Assembly (NCBI GenBank): GCA_046351215.1
Contig: JAXLYX010000012.1
Location: 62,001-126,000 of the forward strand
DNA from: JAXLYX01 sp046351215
GTDB lineage: Bacteria > Myxococcota_A > Polyangia > Polyangiales > Houyiibacteriaceae
Length of the DNA: 64,000 nucleotides
Direction of reading: 5' to 3'
Below, one piece after another: positions 1-8,576 of this stretch (the stretch's first letter is position 1; every line of letters begins with the position of its first letter). A program made the position numbers and the translations under genes. Under the pieces are notes generated by a model. The model was given only the letters and a program-made list of their open reading frames with translations, was not told where the DNA came from and searched no databases.

Positions 1-1
1 T

Positions 2-2140
2 GTGGGACCGAGCTGCCCTGGCCCGGACTGTCCCGACGTCGTCTGTCGCACGGGGACGCCGACGTGCGAATCGGATGGATGGACCGTCCGATCCTGCGGC
101 ACCGACGGGATCTCCGTCGTGCGAGCGTCCTGCGCGCCGAGCGAGGCGTGCGTCGACGGTGCGTGCTCCGCGCGGTCGTGCACGAGCGGGGCCTGCGCCG
201 GGACCTGCGCGCCCTCGACCTCCGCGCATGCGCTCCTCCCGATGGGACTCGAGCCGTTCCGGAGCACTCGAGACCTCGACCGTGATGGCCACCAGGACCT
301 GATCGCCGTGCACCAGCTCAGCTTCGACGTCTACGTGTACTGGGGCGATGGGACCGGTCGGCTGTCGGCGCCCGTGATGACGCGCACGGGCCTCTCGCAG
401 AGGAACACGTGGCCCATCGGCCGCAACTGGGGAGGCGTGGCGTACGCCGACTTCGACGGCGATGGTGATCTCGATCTCGTGACCTCTCAGCCGGACTCGG
501 GGCACATCCAGCTCCTTCGGCTGGAAGGGAGGGTACTGCGTGCTGAGACGCCGGTGGATCAGCCGCTCACCGGACGGAACCTGGCGGCGGTGGACGCCAA
601 CCACGATGGTCGCGCCGATCTCGCACTCTTCCTCGCCGACGAGAACTGCATCGCGACCCGACTCGGCAACGGAGACGGGACGTTCCAACCAACCGGTGAC
701 TGTCTCTTCTCCCCCGATGGAAACGGCACTTGGGCCAATCTGGTCGCGATCGACTGGGATCGGGACGGCTTCGACGATCTCGTCGACGCGCAACAGCCGG
801 GCGTCCTGAGGGTGCGCCGTTCCGAATCGGACGGGACGTTCCCGGTGCTCGCCCAATGGAACGTGGGCGCTGACGTCTTCTGGATCCTCCGCTACGGGGA
901 TCCCTCCCCGGATTCTCCTCCGACGGTGGCCTCCGCGTACCTCGACGGGGGCATCACCCTCTTCCAGCCGGGAACCGATCCGACGGTGCTCGTGCCCCGC
1001 TGCGCGTCGGTCACGATGGATCTTCCGGAGCTGACCTCGTTCACCCGTCCGATCAACATCGTCTCCGCCGACTGGGACGAGGACGGGATTCCCGACGCCG
1101 CATTCACGACGGACTTCCTCGAAGGCGATCTGCGGGTCCACACGTCCGCGCCGGCGCCCGGTCCGAATTGCATACGGGGCGAGTGCGGCGGCACGTGCAT
1201 GCCCTCGGCGGCTCGGACCGTCCACCTCGCGACCTCGGAGCCCCAACGCGCGGTCCGAGTCGGCCGCTTCGACTCCGACGCGCACGATGACGTTCTCGTG
1301 GTCGGCACGAGCACGGTCTCGCTTTTTCGCGGAGACGGGACGGGTCACTTCGCGTCGGCGGACGTGATCGCGAGCGGCGGCGAGACGGTGAACGTGGACC
1401 TCGGCGATCTCACTGGCGATGGTGTCGCCGACCTCGTGCTGGCACAGCCGACCCTCGACCGGATCCTCTTGCTCCGCGGCACGGGCATGAGCTTCGTCTT
1501 CGAGCGCGCTCTCGCGGAACCCGAGGCCTTGCACGTCGGGACCTTCGATTGGGACCGCGACGGGGATCTCGACCTCTTCGTCTGGGCCGGCGAGCGCAAT
1601 GCGAACGCGGGCTGCTCCGTCGTGCGCTCGAACCCGGGAAACGGTGACCTCGCGACGGCGGGTCCCGATTGCGCGTTCGATGTCCACGACCCCGTCTTTC
1701 CCGCCCTCTCGTTCGAGAGCGTCCGCGTGGACTGGGACGGCGAAGGCATCGACGAGTACGTCGATCCTTGGTCGTGGCGGGGACGTGTGCGGCTCCACAC
1801 GACGTCGGTGGCGATCGACGGAACGGTGGAGCTCTTCCGCTACTCGGGCTTCGGCACCGGCTCCTATGCGGAGGCCGTCCACGTCCAGCGTCTCGATCTC
1901 GACCACGACGGACGACCCGAGCTGCTTCACCGCAACGAGACCGAAGCGACAGCTCGAGGCGTCTACGAGATCACGGCCGGCGGTTGGGTGCCGTACTGCG
2001 ACTCGATGGCGATTCCCTCGGACATCGCGGCTTCGCACCAGCAGGACATCGCCGGAGAGTTCGACCGCGACGGCCTTCCGGACTTCGTCTACCTCGACTC
2101 GACGAGCGGGTATGTCGAGGTGCGGCTGACGGCGATGTGA
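2..2140 (+). CDS. FG-GAP/VCBS repeat surface protein, 5' end cut by window
   Basis: The reading frame is open to the left edge, so the true start lies outside; the GTG at base 2 is only the first possible start. About 11 Ca-binding FG-GAP/VCBS-type repeats are visible, with cores such as DFDGDGDLDLV, DWDRDGFDDLV, DLTGDGVADLV and DLDHDGRPELL. The first 70 residues are Cys-rich. A short Cys motif (CxxGACxGTCxPS) occurs near residue 60 and again near 389, just before each half of the repeats, so the protein looks like two duplicated halves. Such proteins form beta-propellers that are secreted or anchored on the cell surface, but the ligand is unknown. The stop is TGA at 2138-2140. Family call is sure; function is not. 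Confidence 0.85.
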   Translation: MGPSCPGPDCPDVVCRTGTPTCESDGWTVRSCGTDGISVVRASCAPSEACVDGACSARSCTSGACAGTCAPSTSAHALLPMGLEPFRSTRDLDRDGHQDLIAVHQLSFDVYVYWGDGTGRLSAPVMTRTGLSQRNTWPIGRNWGGVAYADFDGDGDLDLVTSQPDSGHIQLLRLEGRVLRAETPVDQPLTGRNLAAVDANHDGRADLALFLADENCIATRLGNGDGTFQPTGDCLFSPDGNGTWANLVAIDWDRDGFDDLVDAQQPGVLRVRRSESDGTFPVLAQWNVGADVFWILRYGDPSPDSPPTVASAYLDGGITLFQPGTDPTVLVPRCASVTMDLPELTSFTRPINIVSADWDEDGIPDAAFTTDFLEGDLRVHTSAPAPGPNCIRGECGGTCMPSAARTVHLATSEPQRAVRVGRFDSDAHDDVLVVGTSTVSLFRGDGTGHFASADVIASGGETVNVDLGDLTGDGVADLVLAQPTLDRILLLRGTGMSFVFERALAEPEALHVGTFDWDRDGDLDLFVWAGERNANAGCSVVRSNPGNGDLATAGPDCAFDVHDPVFPALSFESVRVDWDGEGIDEYVDPWSWRGRVRLHTTSVAIDGTVELFRYSGFGTGSYAEAVHVQRLDLDHDGRPELLHRNETEATARGVYEITAGGWVPYCDSMAIPSDIAASHQQDIAGEFDRDGLPDFVYLDSTSGYVEVRLTAM

Positions 2141-2322
2141 GGGCCGCGAAGACGACGTGGGCTCTGCGCCGTGCGGGGTAGGGGCGGGCGGTGTTCGTGG
2201 GGCGTTGTCGTTCTTGCAACGGATTCGTAGGCGGCTCAGCAAGTAACTCCTGGAAGGTCGGGGAGCGATTCCATCGCGATGGAAGCGATGGTCTCGAGGA
2301 TTCGCGACCGAGGGAGGGGCAC

Positions 2323-2484
2323 ATGGCGAGCTGTCCAGGGCGACGTGGGTCGTCTGCGTGCGGGAGCACCATCTACCGGGGCAAGGCCTGCGGCAACGCC
2401 GGTTGCGATCAGTCGTCGATCGGGAAGTGCAAGACTCAAGACAAGAACGGTCGATCGATCATCGACGGACGTGCAGCTGGTTGA
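2323..2484 (+). CDS. small Cys-rich protein (53 aa), hypothetical
   Basis: The 53-aa frame begins MASCPGRRGSSACGS and contains KACGNAGCDQ, giving five cysteines in two Cys-rich clusters. The pattern suggests a small metal-binding or disulfide protein. A purine-rich GAGGGAGGGG lies about 3-12 bases before the ATG and fits a ribosome binding site. The frame is also open upstream to 2191, but that part has no Shine-Dalgarno site and no Cys pattern. No signal peptide is seen. I do not recognise the family with certainty; the call as a gene rests on the RBS and the composition. Confidence 0.5.
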   Translation: MASCPGRRGSSACGSTIYRGKACGNAGCDQSSIGKCKTQDKNGRSIIDGRAAG

Positions 2485-2597
2485 CGTTGGCGGATGCACC
2501 TGGGGAGGCCTCCGAGGGGGTGTGCCCGGACTCGCGAAGAGCGCGATTCGGTCCAGGAGTTCGGTTCCGCGTCACGAGGAGGAGGAGGAAGCTTTCG

Positions 2598-3539
2598 ATG
2601 CTCACGTGTAGACACGGCGGTCGGGCCAGCGGTGTCGTGGTGCAGTCTATGCTCCTCGCCGTGGTCTTGGCCGGCTGCGGACGTGATTCGTCCGCGCATG
2701 CGCCGAGACGCGAAGCGACTCGAGTTGTGACTTCGTCGCCGGCGGCAACGGCTCGTATTGCGCAGACCATGCGAACTCGACCCGCATCTGCGGAGCCGCG
2801 CCCTCTTGACGAGACGGATCGTGCGTGGATGGCGCGTATGCAGGCCATGGCGGATTGCCTTGCTGAAATCCCGCGCGTGCCGATGATGGTGAGTCGCGGC
2901 GGCAACTCCATCGGCGTCAGTTCTGGTGCAAGCCTTGAAAGCATTCAGACGTGCGGTCGCCTGGCTGCGCGTCCGGGCACGGCCTCGGAACAGGTCGATG
3001 GTGGGGTTGACGGGCACGCCGAGGCTGCGCCAGCTACGCCTGCGGGCACGACGAGCTGGCAATCGTTCATTGGCACATGGCGTGGCGGATCACGAGGATG
3101 CCACGAGGCGATTACGATCTTGCCGAGCCCGGATGAGCGGAGACGAATCGTCGTCGGCACCGGCACAGGCTGCGGTGACCCGCTCTCTTACGCAGCGACA
3201 GAGTTCACCGCGGATGGCAGCGAGTGGCGCGCGAGGGTCGGACACGGGGTAGTGCTCCATATCGACCCTCAGAAGGCGGATGGCAGGCAGATTTGGCTTA
3301 CTGGAACCGGGTACATCGCAACTCTCAGAAAGTCCTCTGCGTCGCCGGAGGCAACGACTCCGCGATCGACCACGCGACCCTCGTCATCTTCACGAACGCG
3401 AAGTCAGGAAGGTTCCTTCAATCGCCCGAGTTCGGGGGCTTCGTGCTGTGGCTCCTGCGGCGGAACCTGGGTAAGCACGTATCAGGCGTGCCCCGGTGCA
3501 GACGGGGCTTGTTTCTATCGGTGCACGCATCCCATGTGA
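2598..3539 (+). CDS. putative lipoprotein with Cys-rich C-terminus, possible internal frameshifts
   Basis: The ATG at 2598 was chosen because GAGGAGGAGGAA lies just upstream; the longer frame from 2358 has no such site. The product is 313 aa with a signal peptide ending in a lipobox (LAVVLAGC, Cys27), so it should be an exported lipoprotein. Residues 30-150 are a low-complexity linker. A globular part (TWRGGSRGCHE to DGRQIWLTGTGYIA) follows, then a Ser/Thr/Arg-rich stretch and a Cys-rich end (CCGSCGGTWVSTYQACPG). From about 3318 to 3430 another frame has better GC3 and encodes VLCVAGGNDSAIDHATLVIF, so two compensating frameshifts are possible. Function unknown. Confidence 0.65.
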   Translation: MLTCRHGGRASGVVVQSMLLAVVLAGCGRDSSAHAPRREATRVVTSSPAATARIAQTMRTRPASAEPRPLDETDRAWMARMQAMADCLAEIPRVPMMVSRGGNSIGVSSGASLESIQTCGRLAARPGTASEQVDGGVDGHAEAAPATPAGTTSWQSFIGTWRGGSRGCHEAITILPSPDERRRIVVGTGTGCGDPLSYAATEFTADGSEWRARVGHGVVLHIDPQKADGRQIWLTGTGYIATLRKSSASPEATTPRSTTRPSSSSRTRSQEGSFNRPSSGASCCGSCGGTWVSTYQACPGADGACFYRCTHPM

Positions 3540-3888
3540 ACTCCGCCGGCGATGGCCATCGCGTCGTGAACGTGGTCGCACCGCCGGCCGGTGGTCATCA
3601 CGGGGCGGCGCGCGGCGAGAGCGACGCCATGGCCATCTCGTGCAGCGCCTACTACTGGGTGAAATCGAGTTGCGCCGCATCACAGCGGCTTCCCGAACGC
3701 CGTACGGCCATTCGTTCTTGAACGGCCGAGGATGCCGTAGTTCGCGGAAGTGGTACTAGTTCAAATGTTATTTCGGTGTCTTGGTGTGTAAATATGGCAT
3801 AGAGCATCGCGACATGAACTTTGGTGGATGACTTGGTTGGCACTCAGTTGTGCCATCTGAAAAGAGACTGAGAAGAACAGGGCCGACG
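3540..3888. other. intergenic region, AT-richer near its 3' end
   Basis: No convincing gene is seen in about 350 bases. From about 3745 to 3880 the DNA is clearly richer in A/T than its surroundings (TAAATATGG, TTCAAATGTTATTT), which is typical of a promoter region in this GC-rich genome. It probably drives the membrane protein starting at 3889. No -35/-10 pair with good spacing could be assigned. Confidence 0.4.
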
Positions 3889-5115
3889 ATGAACCATGTC
3901 CCGAACTCCAACATAAAGTACGCACTGGCGGGCACGCTCCTATGCCTCCTGCCCTGCCTCTTCGCTGTCAATCTCCTGCCCGTCGTCGGCGCGTTCGGCG
4001 TTCTCGCGTCCGCAACGTTCCTCTTCCGCCGACGACGCGGCATGTCCGTTCCGCCTGCGCTGACCCCGGCGCGCCTTTGGACGGCGCTCGTCGCGTCCAC
4101 CCTCGCCATGGCGCTCGGCACGCTTCCCATCCGCAACGATCTCAACCGCGACGAAGATCTCTCGAGCGAGCAGGACAACGAAGCCGATGTCGCAGATGAG
4201 AGGCCGGCGGCCGACGAAACCTTGGCGAGACCCGACGCCTCGGCGCCGTCGACGCACTCCGCGAGCGCTGCCGCGCAGACCGTGGCGGCGCATGGGGTTC
4301 AGCCCTCGGGCCCGGCCGATCCCATCGACGTCCTCCTTCGCGAAGCCATCTCCGTAGAAGAGTTCGAGCGCCGCCTGACCGACAAGGAGTGGGCGTTCTT
4401 CCCCCGTGGGGTTCGCAGCTGTGAGCCCGGCGAGGAGCCCGACTACCTCCCGCCAGGCGACGACGAGTTCGCCCGGCGCCTCGCCGAACAACAACGGGGC
4501 GCCGTCCGCGATGGCCTCGTCGGCACCGTCGTCCGATTCGAGGGAAGCGGCACGCTCGCGGGCACCGACCCCGTCTTCGACACCGTCACTGTCGGCGGCG
4601 GAGCGTTCGACCTCTATCGCAGCGCGTACGACTTTCGCGCCGGCGCTTACACGTTCCATCTCGTGGCCAACTCCGACCTCAGCGGCTCAAGTGCTACCTG
4701 GCCCCTCTGCACGCGCGGTGTCTGTACGCCCGACATTCGTCCCGAGACCTTCGTCTCCGAGGTCCAGCGCACGATCGGCCGCGTCGGCGACCGCGATGTC
4801 AGCGTCCTTTCGAGCCAAACGGACGTCGAGTGGCAAAACTTCTCCCGCCTTTCCTTCCGCGCCCAGATGCCCGAAGCCGACGCTGCCCGTCTCGGACGAA
4901 ACATGCCGATCCAGGTGCTCCTCCTGCTTCGTTTCGAGGGGCTCGGCCACCATCAGCGTTGTCAGCGCAACTGTGACGTCATCTTCGGAGAGCGCATCTG
5001 CGGCGGCGACGACATGGGGATGGGGTTGTTCAAGAAGGCGTCGCTCGTCGGCTATCGCGTGAGGAGCGGGGAAACATTGCTATCGCAACTGGTGGTGGGT
5101 GAGGCGGGGAACTGA
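3889..5115 (+). CDS. hypothetical membrane-anchored protein
   Basis: The 408-aa product begins MNHVPNSNIKYALAG. It has two hydrophobic segments near residues 9-45 (LLCLLPCLFAVNLLPVVGAF and following) and a third near 65-80 (LWTALVASTLAMALGTL). An acidic, Ala/Pro-rich linker follows (residues 83-140), then a folded C-terminal part of about 260 residues with scattered Cys and a CQRNCDVIFGERICGGDD stretch near the end. A GTG at 3850 is in frame, but the ATG at 3889 is preferred because it follows GAACAGGG and starts closer to the first TM. No family recognised; an envelope protein is inferred from its topology. Confidence 0.7.
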   Translation: MNHVPNSNIKYALAGTLLCLLPCLFAVNLLPVVGAFGVLASATFLFRRRRGMSVPPALTPARLWTALVASTLAMALGTLPIRNDLNRDEDLSSEQDNEADVADERPAADETLARPDASAPSTHSASAAAQTVAAHGVQPSGPADPIDVLLREAISVEEFERRLTDKEWAFFPRGVRSCEPGEEPDYLPPGDDEFARRLAEQQRGAVRDGLVGTVVRFEGSGTLAGTDPVFDTVTVGGGAFDLYRSAYDFRAGAYTFHLVANSDLSGSSATWPLCTRGVCTPDIRPETFVSEVQRTIGRVGDRDVSVLSSQTDVEWQNFSRLSFRAQMPEADAARLGRNMPIQVLLLLRFEGLGHHQRCQRNCDVIFGERICGGDDMGMGLFKKASLVGYRVRSGETLLSQLVVGEAGN

Positions 5116-5220
5116 CCTTCCCCCCGCCTGGCGGACACCCCGGATAGCGCGACAATGCGCGGGAGTGTTCGATGAAGAAGAGCAGCAAGCAGGGAAGGCG
5201 GGCACGGCGGTCGTTCATGT

Positions 5221-5317
5221 GTATCCGCTGCACGAGCCCACGTTTCCGTCTTCCTCATGCTCGCGAGCGTGACCCGCGCTCACGTCCGCCGGGAGACGGG
5301 GCTCGTGCAGCGGATAC
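5221..5317 (-). mobile_element. 97-bp internally deleted IS66-family derivative (MITE-like)
   Basis: Both ends are the 19-bp terminal repeat GTATCCGCTGCACGAGCCC in inverted orientation, identical to the ends of the two full IS66 copies at 10734 and 16636. Read on the minus strand, the right end continues through the IS66 left-end leader into the first codons of tnpA (ATG at 5258, MRKTETWA, compare MTNTDTWA of the full copy). It then jumps directly to the opposite terminal repeat at a shared GGGC. About 2.7 kb of interior is missing. The flanks (GTTCATGT and CCAAGAAC) do not match, so no target duplication survives. Confidence 0.85.
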
Positions 5318-5340
5318 CCAAGAACGTGCCGGGCGCGTAG
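5318..5340 (+). pseudogene. 3' end of an XRE-family regulator, remnant
   Basis: Only the last codons (KNVPGA, stop TAG) remain. They match the end of the intact XRE regulator at 30131-30481 (KNVPGR, stop TAG). The following ~100 bases also align with the sequence after that gene (shared blocks GCTCGGATCG, GTAGGCTG and CTCGCCGCC). The rest of the paralogue has been replaced by the IS66 remnant, so a second copy of the regulator locus once stood here. Confidence 0.65.
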
Positions 5341-5462
5341 CCGGATTCCGTCAGCGGCGCGCGGGCGGTTTGCTCGGATCGAGCGCGGCGTTTGCACACC
5401 ACCGGCCGAGTAGGCTGAGCGCGCTATACCTCGCCGCCCAGTGCGCCGCGCAGGGCGGAACG
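5341..5462 (+). repeat. diverged copy of the region downstream of the XRE regulator
   Basis: About 120 bases align, by eye at roughly 70 percent, with 30482-30600, the non-coding DNA that follows the XRE gene at 30131. The shared blocks are listed in the preceding entry. No gene is seen in either copy. The copy here stops where the IS3 element begins, near 5463. Confidence 0.55.
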
Positions 5463-5496
5463 TGTCAACGAGTTCGAGACACCGTCGGCTAAAAAT

Positions 5497-5810
5497 CTAT
5501 GAAGGAAGCGAGGTCGCCGACGCAGCGCCGCCGTGGAGCCTCTCGACTCCGGGCAGCACGATAAGCGGCGCTGGGCTCCGGCGCTCCGTGGACTCGTTGC
5601 GAGTCCACGTTTCGTCCGGAGCGCGGAGGGCGTTCTCGACGGGCACGAGGGCCTCGTCGAGGACGGGCGGGTTGATGTGCACGACGCTCGGCGGCCGGTG
5701 GGCGACGGGACGGCCGCGCACGAAGCGCTCCGGGTGGGCCTCGAAGGCCGCGTCGAGCGTGCGCTGACGCGCGGCGGCGAGCTCGTCGACGCGCCCGAAG
5801 TAGACGTCGG
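5497..5810 (-). pseudogene. IS3 transposase OrfB, C-terminal piece
   Basis: This piece encodes DVYFGRVDELAAARQRTL and HPERFVRGRP, the typical C-terminal end of IS3-family integrase-core transposases, and stops at 5497. It is cut off from the rest of orfB by IS21-A. Joining 15290-14754, 8888-8584 and 5810-5497, less one copy of each target duplication, gives exactly 381 codons including the stop, with no frameshift. The tail after the usual IS3 end is about 50 residues longer than normal. Confidence 0.85.
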
Positions 5811-5930
5811 TGCCACCGTTCACCCTGATGGGACCGTCTGATTTTCAGGGAGATGGGACCAGGGAAAGATCGAGCGACCGTCCGGGATGATGTCCGAACT
5901 CGCCGATCTTGTCGATCTCGGCTCGGGCCG

Positions 5931-6752
5931 TCAGCGCTTCTTGCGGCGGCCGATCTGAACCGGCTTCGGCACTGGCGAGGCGGGCTTGGCGGGAGCGTCC
6001 TCGTCGAGCCGAGGCTTGAGCCGTGCTCGGTACGACTCTCCCTCGACGACGAGGTCGTACGCCGCGTTCTTGAAGCGATCGATCGCGCTCTGCGCCTGCA
6101 GGACGTCGTCGAACATCGCAAGCCACTCGCTCGTGTCGCGGTTGCTCGTGACGATCGTCGACGCGCGTCCGGTTCGCTCCACGAAGAGCTGGTAGACGTC
6201 GCGACTCTCGTCTCGCGTCATCGGCTCGAGAGCGAAGTCGTCGATCACGAGGAGGTCGACGGTGGTCAGGTCCGTCATGACGGCCTCGCGAGAGTTGTCG
6301 AGGCGACTCTGGCGCAGCTCCCGCAGGATTCTGTCGGCCCGCTTCAAGATCACGCGATAGCCGTTCTGACAGGCCACGTGCGCGAGAGCGCTCGCGAGGA
6401 ACGTCTTGCCGACGCCAACCGGCCCGAGGATCACGACGTGCCGGTGCGAGGCGAGGAAGCGCAGGCTCGCGAGCTCCGCGAGCAGGCGCTTGTCGTACGT
6501 AATCTTCGCGGTCTTGTCCCATCTCTCGAAGGTCATGTCGCGATCGAGTCCCGCTTGCTCAGCGCGTCGTTCGGCGGCCGAACTATCTCGACGCCCGACT
6601 TCATCGCCAAGCACGAGGAGCAGGAAGTCCTCGATGTCCATCGACTGCGATCGCGCGAGTGCGAGCCGCGGCGCGAGGGTGTCGAGGATCCGTCCGAGAC
6701 GAAGCTTCTTCAGGACGGCAACGAGATCGGGGTTCACGCTCGTCTTCGTCAT
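5931..6752 (-). CDS. istB: IstB-like transposition helper ATPase (IS21-A)
   Basis: The 273-aa protein is the AAA+ ATPase that assists the IstA transposase in IS21 transposition. It shows the DnaA/DnaC-like ATPase motifs: Walker A GPVGVGKT at residues 110-117 and Walker B LLVIDD at 167-172, followed by a TSNRD sensor. The ATG at 6752 follows GGAGGTGA and overlaps the istA stop by ATGA, so the two genes are translationally coupled. The C-terminus is basic and Pro-rich (GRRKKR). The length fits the family and no damage is seen. Confidence 0.95.
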   Translation of the reverse strand: MTKTSVNPDLVAVLKKLRLGRILDTLAPRLALARSQSMDIEDFLLLVLGDEVGRRDSSAAERRAEQAGLDRDMTFERWDKTAKITYDKRLLAELASLRFLASHRHVVILGPVGVGKTFLASALAHVACQNGYRVILKRADRILRELRQSRLDNSREAVMTDLTTVDLLVIDDFALEPMTRDESRDVYQLFVERTGRASTIVTSNRDTSEWLAMFDDVLQAQSAIDRFKNAAYDLVVEGESYRARLKPRLDEDAPAKPASPVPKPVQIGRRKKR

Positions 6753-8332
6753 GGCGTCACCTCCGCGTCCGAGCGAAGCGACGACGTCGTCGAGAACGAG
6801 GACGTGTCCCGGGCGAAGCGAGTCTTCGACAGCACGATCACACGGCCCTCCCGCTCGCCGACGTCTTCCGTCTTGATCGCGTCCTTCAGCATCCTCGTGA
6901 TTCGCGGCACGTCGATGACGTCGAAAGCGATCGCACGACGACACGTCTCGTCGACCCGACGGTTGCCGTACTTGTCGCAGAGGCGAACGAGTTGCTGTGC
7001 GTGGCGGAGGCGTGACCAGGGGACGGTCACGTCGAAGAGGCGCTCGGCGTAGAGGCCGACGTTCTCGCCTCGCTTCTTCGCCTGCGCGACGACGGCCTCG
7101 ACGCTGCGTAGCGCGAGCGGCGCGCGGCCCACGGGATAGTCATTCGCGTCGGTGCTCCGTCCGCCGGGCGGCTGCCGTGGATGTGTCTTGATCAGCTCGG
7201 CCTTCAAGTAGATTCGAACAAGGCTGCGGTCCGAGCGAACGCGGACTTCGCGTCCGATGAAGCGCGTCGGGACCGAGTAGAGGGCACGCGCGACCTGGAT
7301 GTGGTGATCGGGATGGACCTTCGCCTTCGTCCACGTGGGAACGTCGAAGGGCGCGCTCGGTGGAGGAAGAAGACGAGCTTGCTCCATCTCCTCGAACACC
7401 TCTCTCGGCACCTTGCGGGTGGTTCCGTGCACGCGCAGGCCGGCGCGTTCGCGGCACCAGTCGGCCGCACTCCTTCTCGCGTCCTCGAGCGAGGGGAACT
7501 CCTCCCCCTCCCACCAGCTCTCGCGTACGAATGCCACCTGGTTCTCGACGCGAGGCTTGTCCTTCGGGTGCCTCACGCGAGCGGCGTCGACGAAGAATCC
7601 GCGGGCCTCGGCGTACTCCGCGAACGAGTCCACGAGCTTGAAGTTCTCGGAGCCCGCATCGTCGACGATCGCGCTCATGTTGTCGGGCACGATGCGATGG
7701 ACGACGCCACCGAAGAAGGCCCACGCCTCGTCGAGGCCGGCGCAGACCGCCTCCGTGGTCTGGTGGAACATCGGCTTCACGAACATGTATCGACTGAACG
7801 TGAGCGTGACGATGAGCGCCCAGAGGTCGCGCATCTTGCCCGTCGTCTCGTCCCGGAATCGGCCCATCTTGCCGAAGTCGACCTGCGCCTCCTCGCCCGG
7901 CGCCGCGTCATCGATCCGCACGGTCGGTGGGCGCTTGTGCCATGCGAGCTCGTCGATCGCGAAGCGCCGAAGCGTCGCGTACGTCACCTCGACCCCGCGA
8001 CGTTTCAGCAGGTCATGGACTTTGGTGAGCTTCAGCGGCCTCTCGCCCTCGAGCCACGCGGCGATCTGGTCGCGATGCGGCATCAGGGCGAGCCGCTGCT
8101 CGCTCGGCTCGGGGAGCGACCGATCCGTCACCCTCTGCGCGACGGCCTGGACGTCCTCGTCCCGCAGAGTCGTCTCGCGCTTCAGTCCGACCGTTGCGGC
8201 CGCATCGACATAGCGTCGCACCGTCTTGCGATCGAGCCCAGTCTCGCGGGCCATCTCGCGCAAGGCCTGCCCTGCTTGCCAGCGGCGCAGCACTTCTCTC
8301 ACTTCGATCATCGTCAGCTCCCGGTAACTCAT
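6749..8332 (-). CDS. istA: IstA-like DDE transposase (IS21-A)
   Basis: The 527-aa transposase has an N-terminal helix-turn-helix (residues 9-46, MARETGLDRKTVRRYVD). Its DDE catalytic core shows D152 (QVDFG), D217 (VPDN) and E263 (RVENQ). The C-terminal beta-barrel part (YSVPTRFIGREV) is typical of IstA. The ATG at 8332 was chosen because GGAGGGGAAGGG stands just before it; a frame start at 8377 would run into terminal repeats. It overlaps istB by 4 bases. All catalytic residues are present, so it could be active. Confidence 0.95.
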   Translation of the reverse strand: MSYRELTMIEVREVLRRWQAGQALREMARETGLDRKTVRRYVDAAATVGLKRETTLRDEDVQAVAQRVTDRSLPEPSEQRLALMPHRDQIAAWLEGERPLKLTKVHDLLKRRGVEVTYATLRRFAIDELAWHKRPPTVRIDDAAPGEEAQVDFGKMGRFRDETTGKMRDLWALIVTLTFSRYMFVKPMFHQTTEAVCAGLDEAWAFFGGVVHRIVPDNMSAIVDDAGSENFKLVDSFAEYAEARGFFVDAARVRHPKDKPRVENQVAFVRESWWEGEEFPSLEDARRSAADWCRERAGLRVHGTTRKVPREVFEEMEQARLLPPPSAPFDVPTWTKAKVHPDHHIQVARALYSVPTRFIGREVRVRSDRSLVRIYLKAELIKTHPRQPPGGRSTDANDYPVGRAPLALRSVEAVVAQAKKRGENVGLYAERLFDVTVPWSRLRHAQQLVRLCDKYGNRRVDETCRRAIAFDVIDVPRITRMLKDAIKTEDVGEREGRVIVLSKTRFARDTSSFSTTSSLRSDAEVTP

Positions 8333-8430
8333 CGGGCCCTTCCCCTCCGGCGCTCCGCGCTGCCGTCGAGAAGGCACCCTGCCTGGTTCCGGTCGCTCGC
8401 CTCGACCCCCCTGACTCTCAGCCCCGTCGG

Positions 8431-8576
8431 GTGGTCCCTTGGGGCTGGAAATCGGGTGGTCCCATGAGCCTGAAAATTCTGCCCACGCCCTGCGCGGGTG
8501 GTCCCATGACCCTGAAAATCAGCTGGTCCCTTCAGGCTGCAAGACTGCGGCCCGAGGTGGTCCCTTCAGGCTGAAC
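8431..8576. repeat. right-end tandem sites of IS21-A
   Basis: Five copies of GTGGTCCC(A/T)T followed by a CTG-type tail begin at 8431, 8456, 8498, 8523 (diverged first base) and 8557. Two inverted copies (GATGGGACC) lie at the left end, at 5827 and 5852. Repeated sub-terminal sites of this kind are a known feature of IS21 ends and are probable IstA binding sites. They lie between the istA start and the element tip, and may also carry the istA promoter. Confidence 0.75.

Noticed and set aside
5172..5220. Start of the lost XRE paralogue (MKKSSKQGRRARRSFM)
   Set aside because: Only 16 basic codons without similarity to the intact XRE N-terminus; could be chance.
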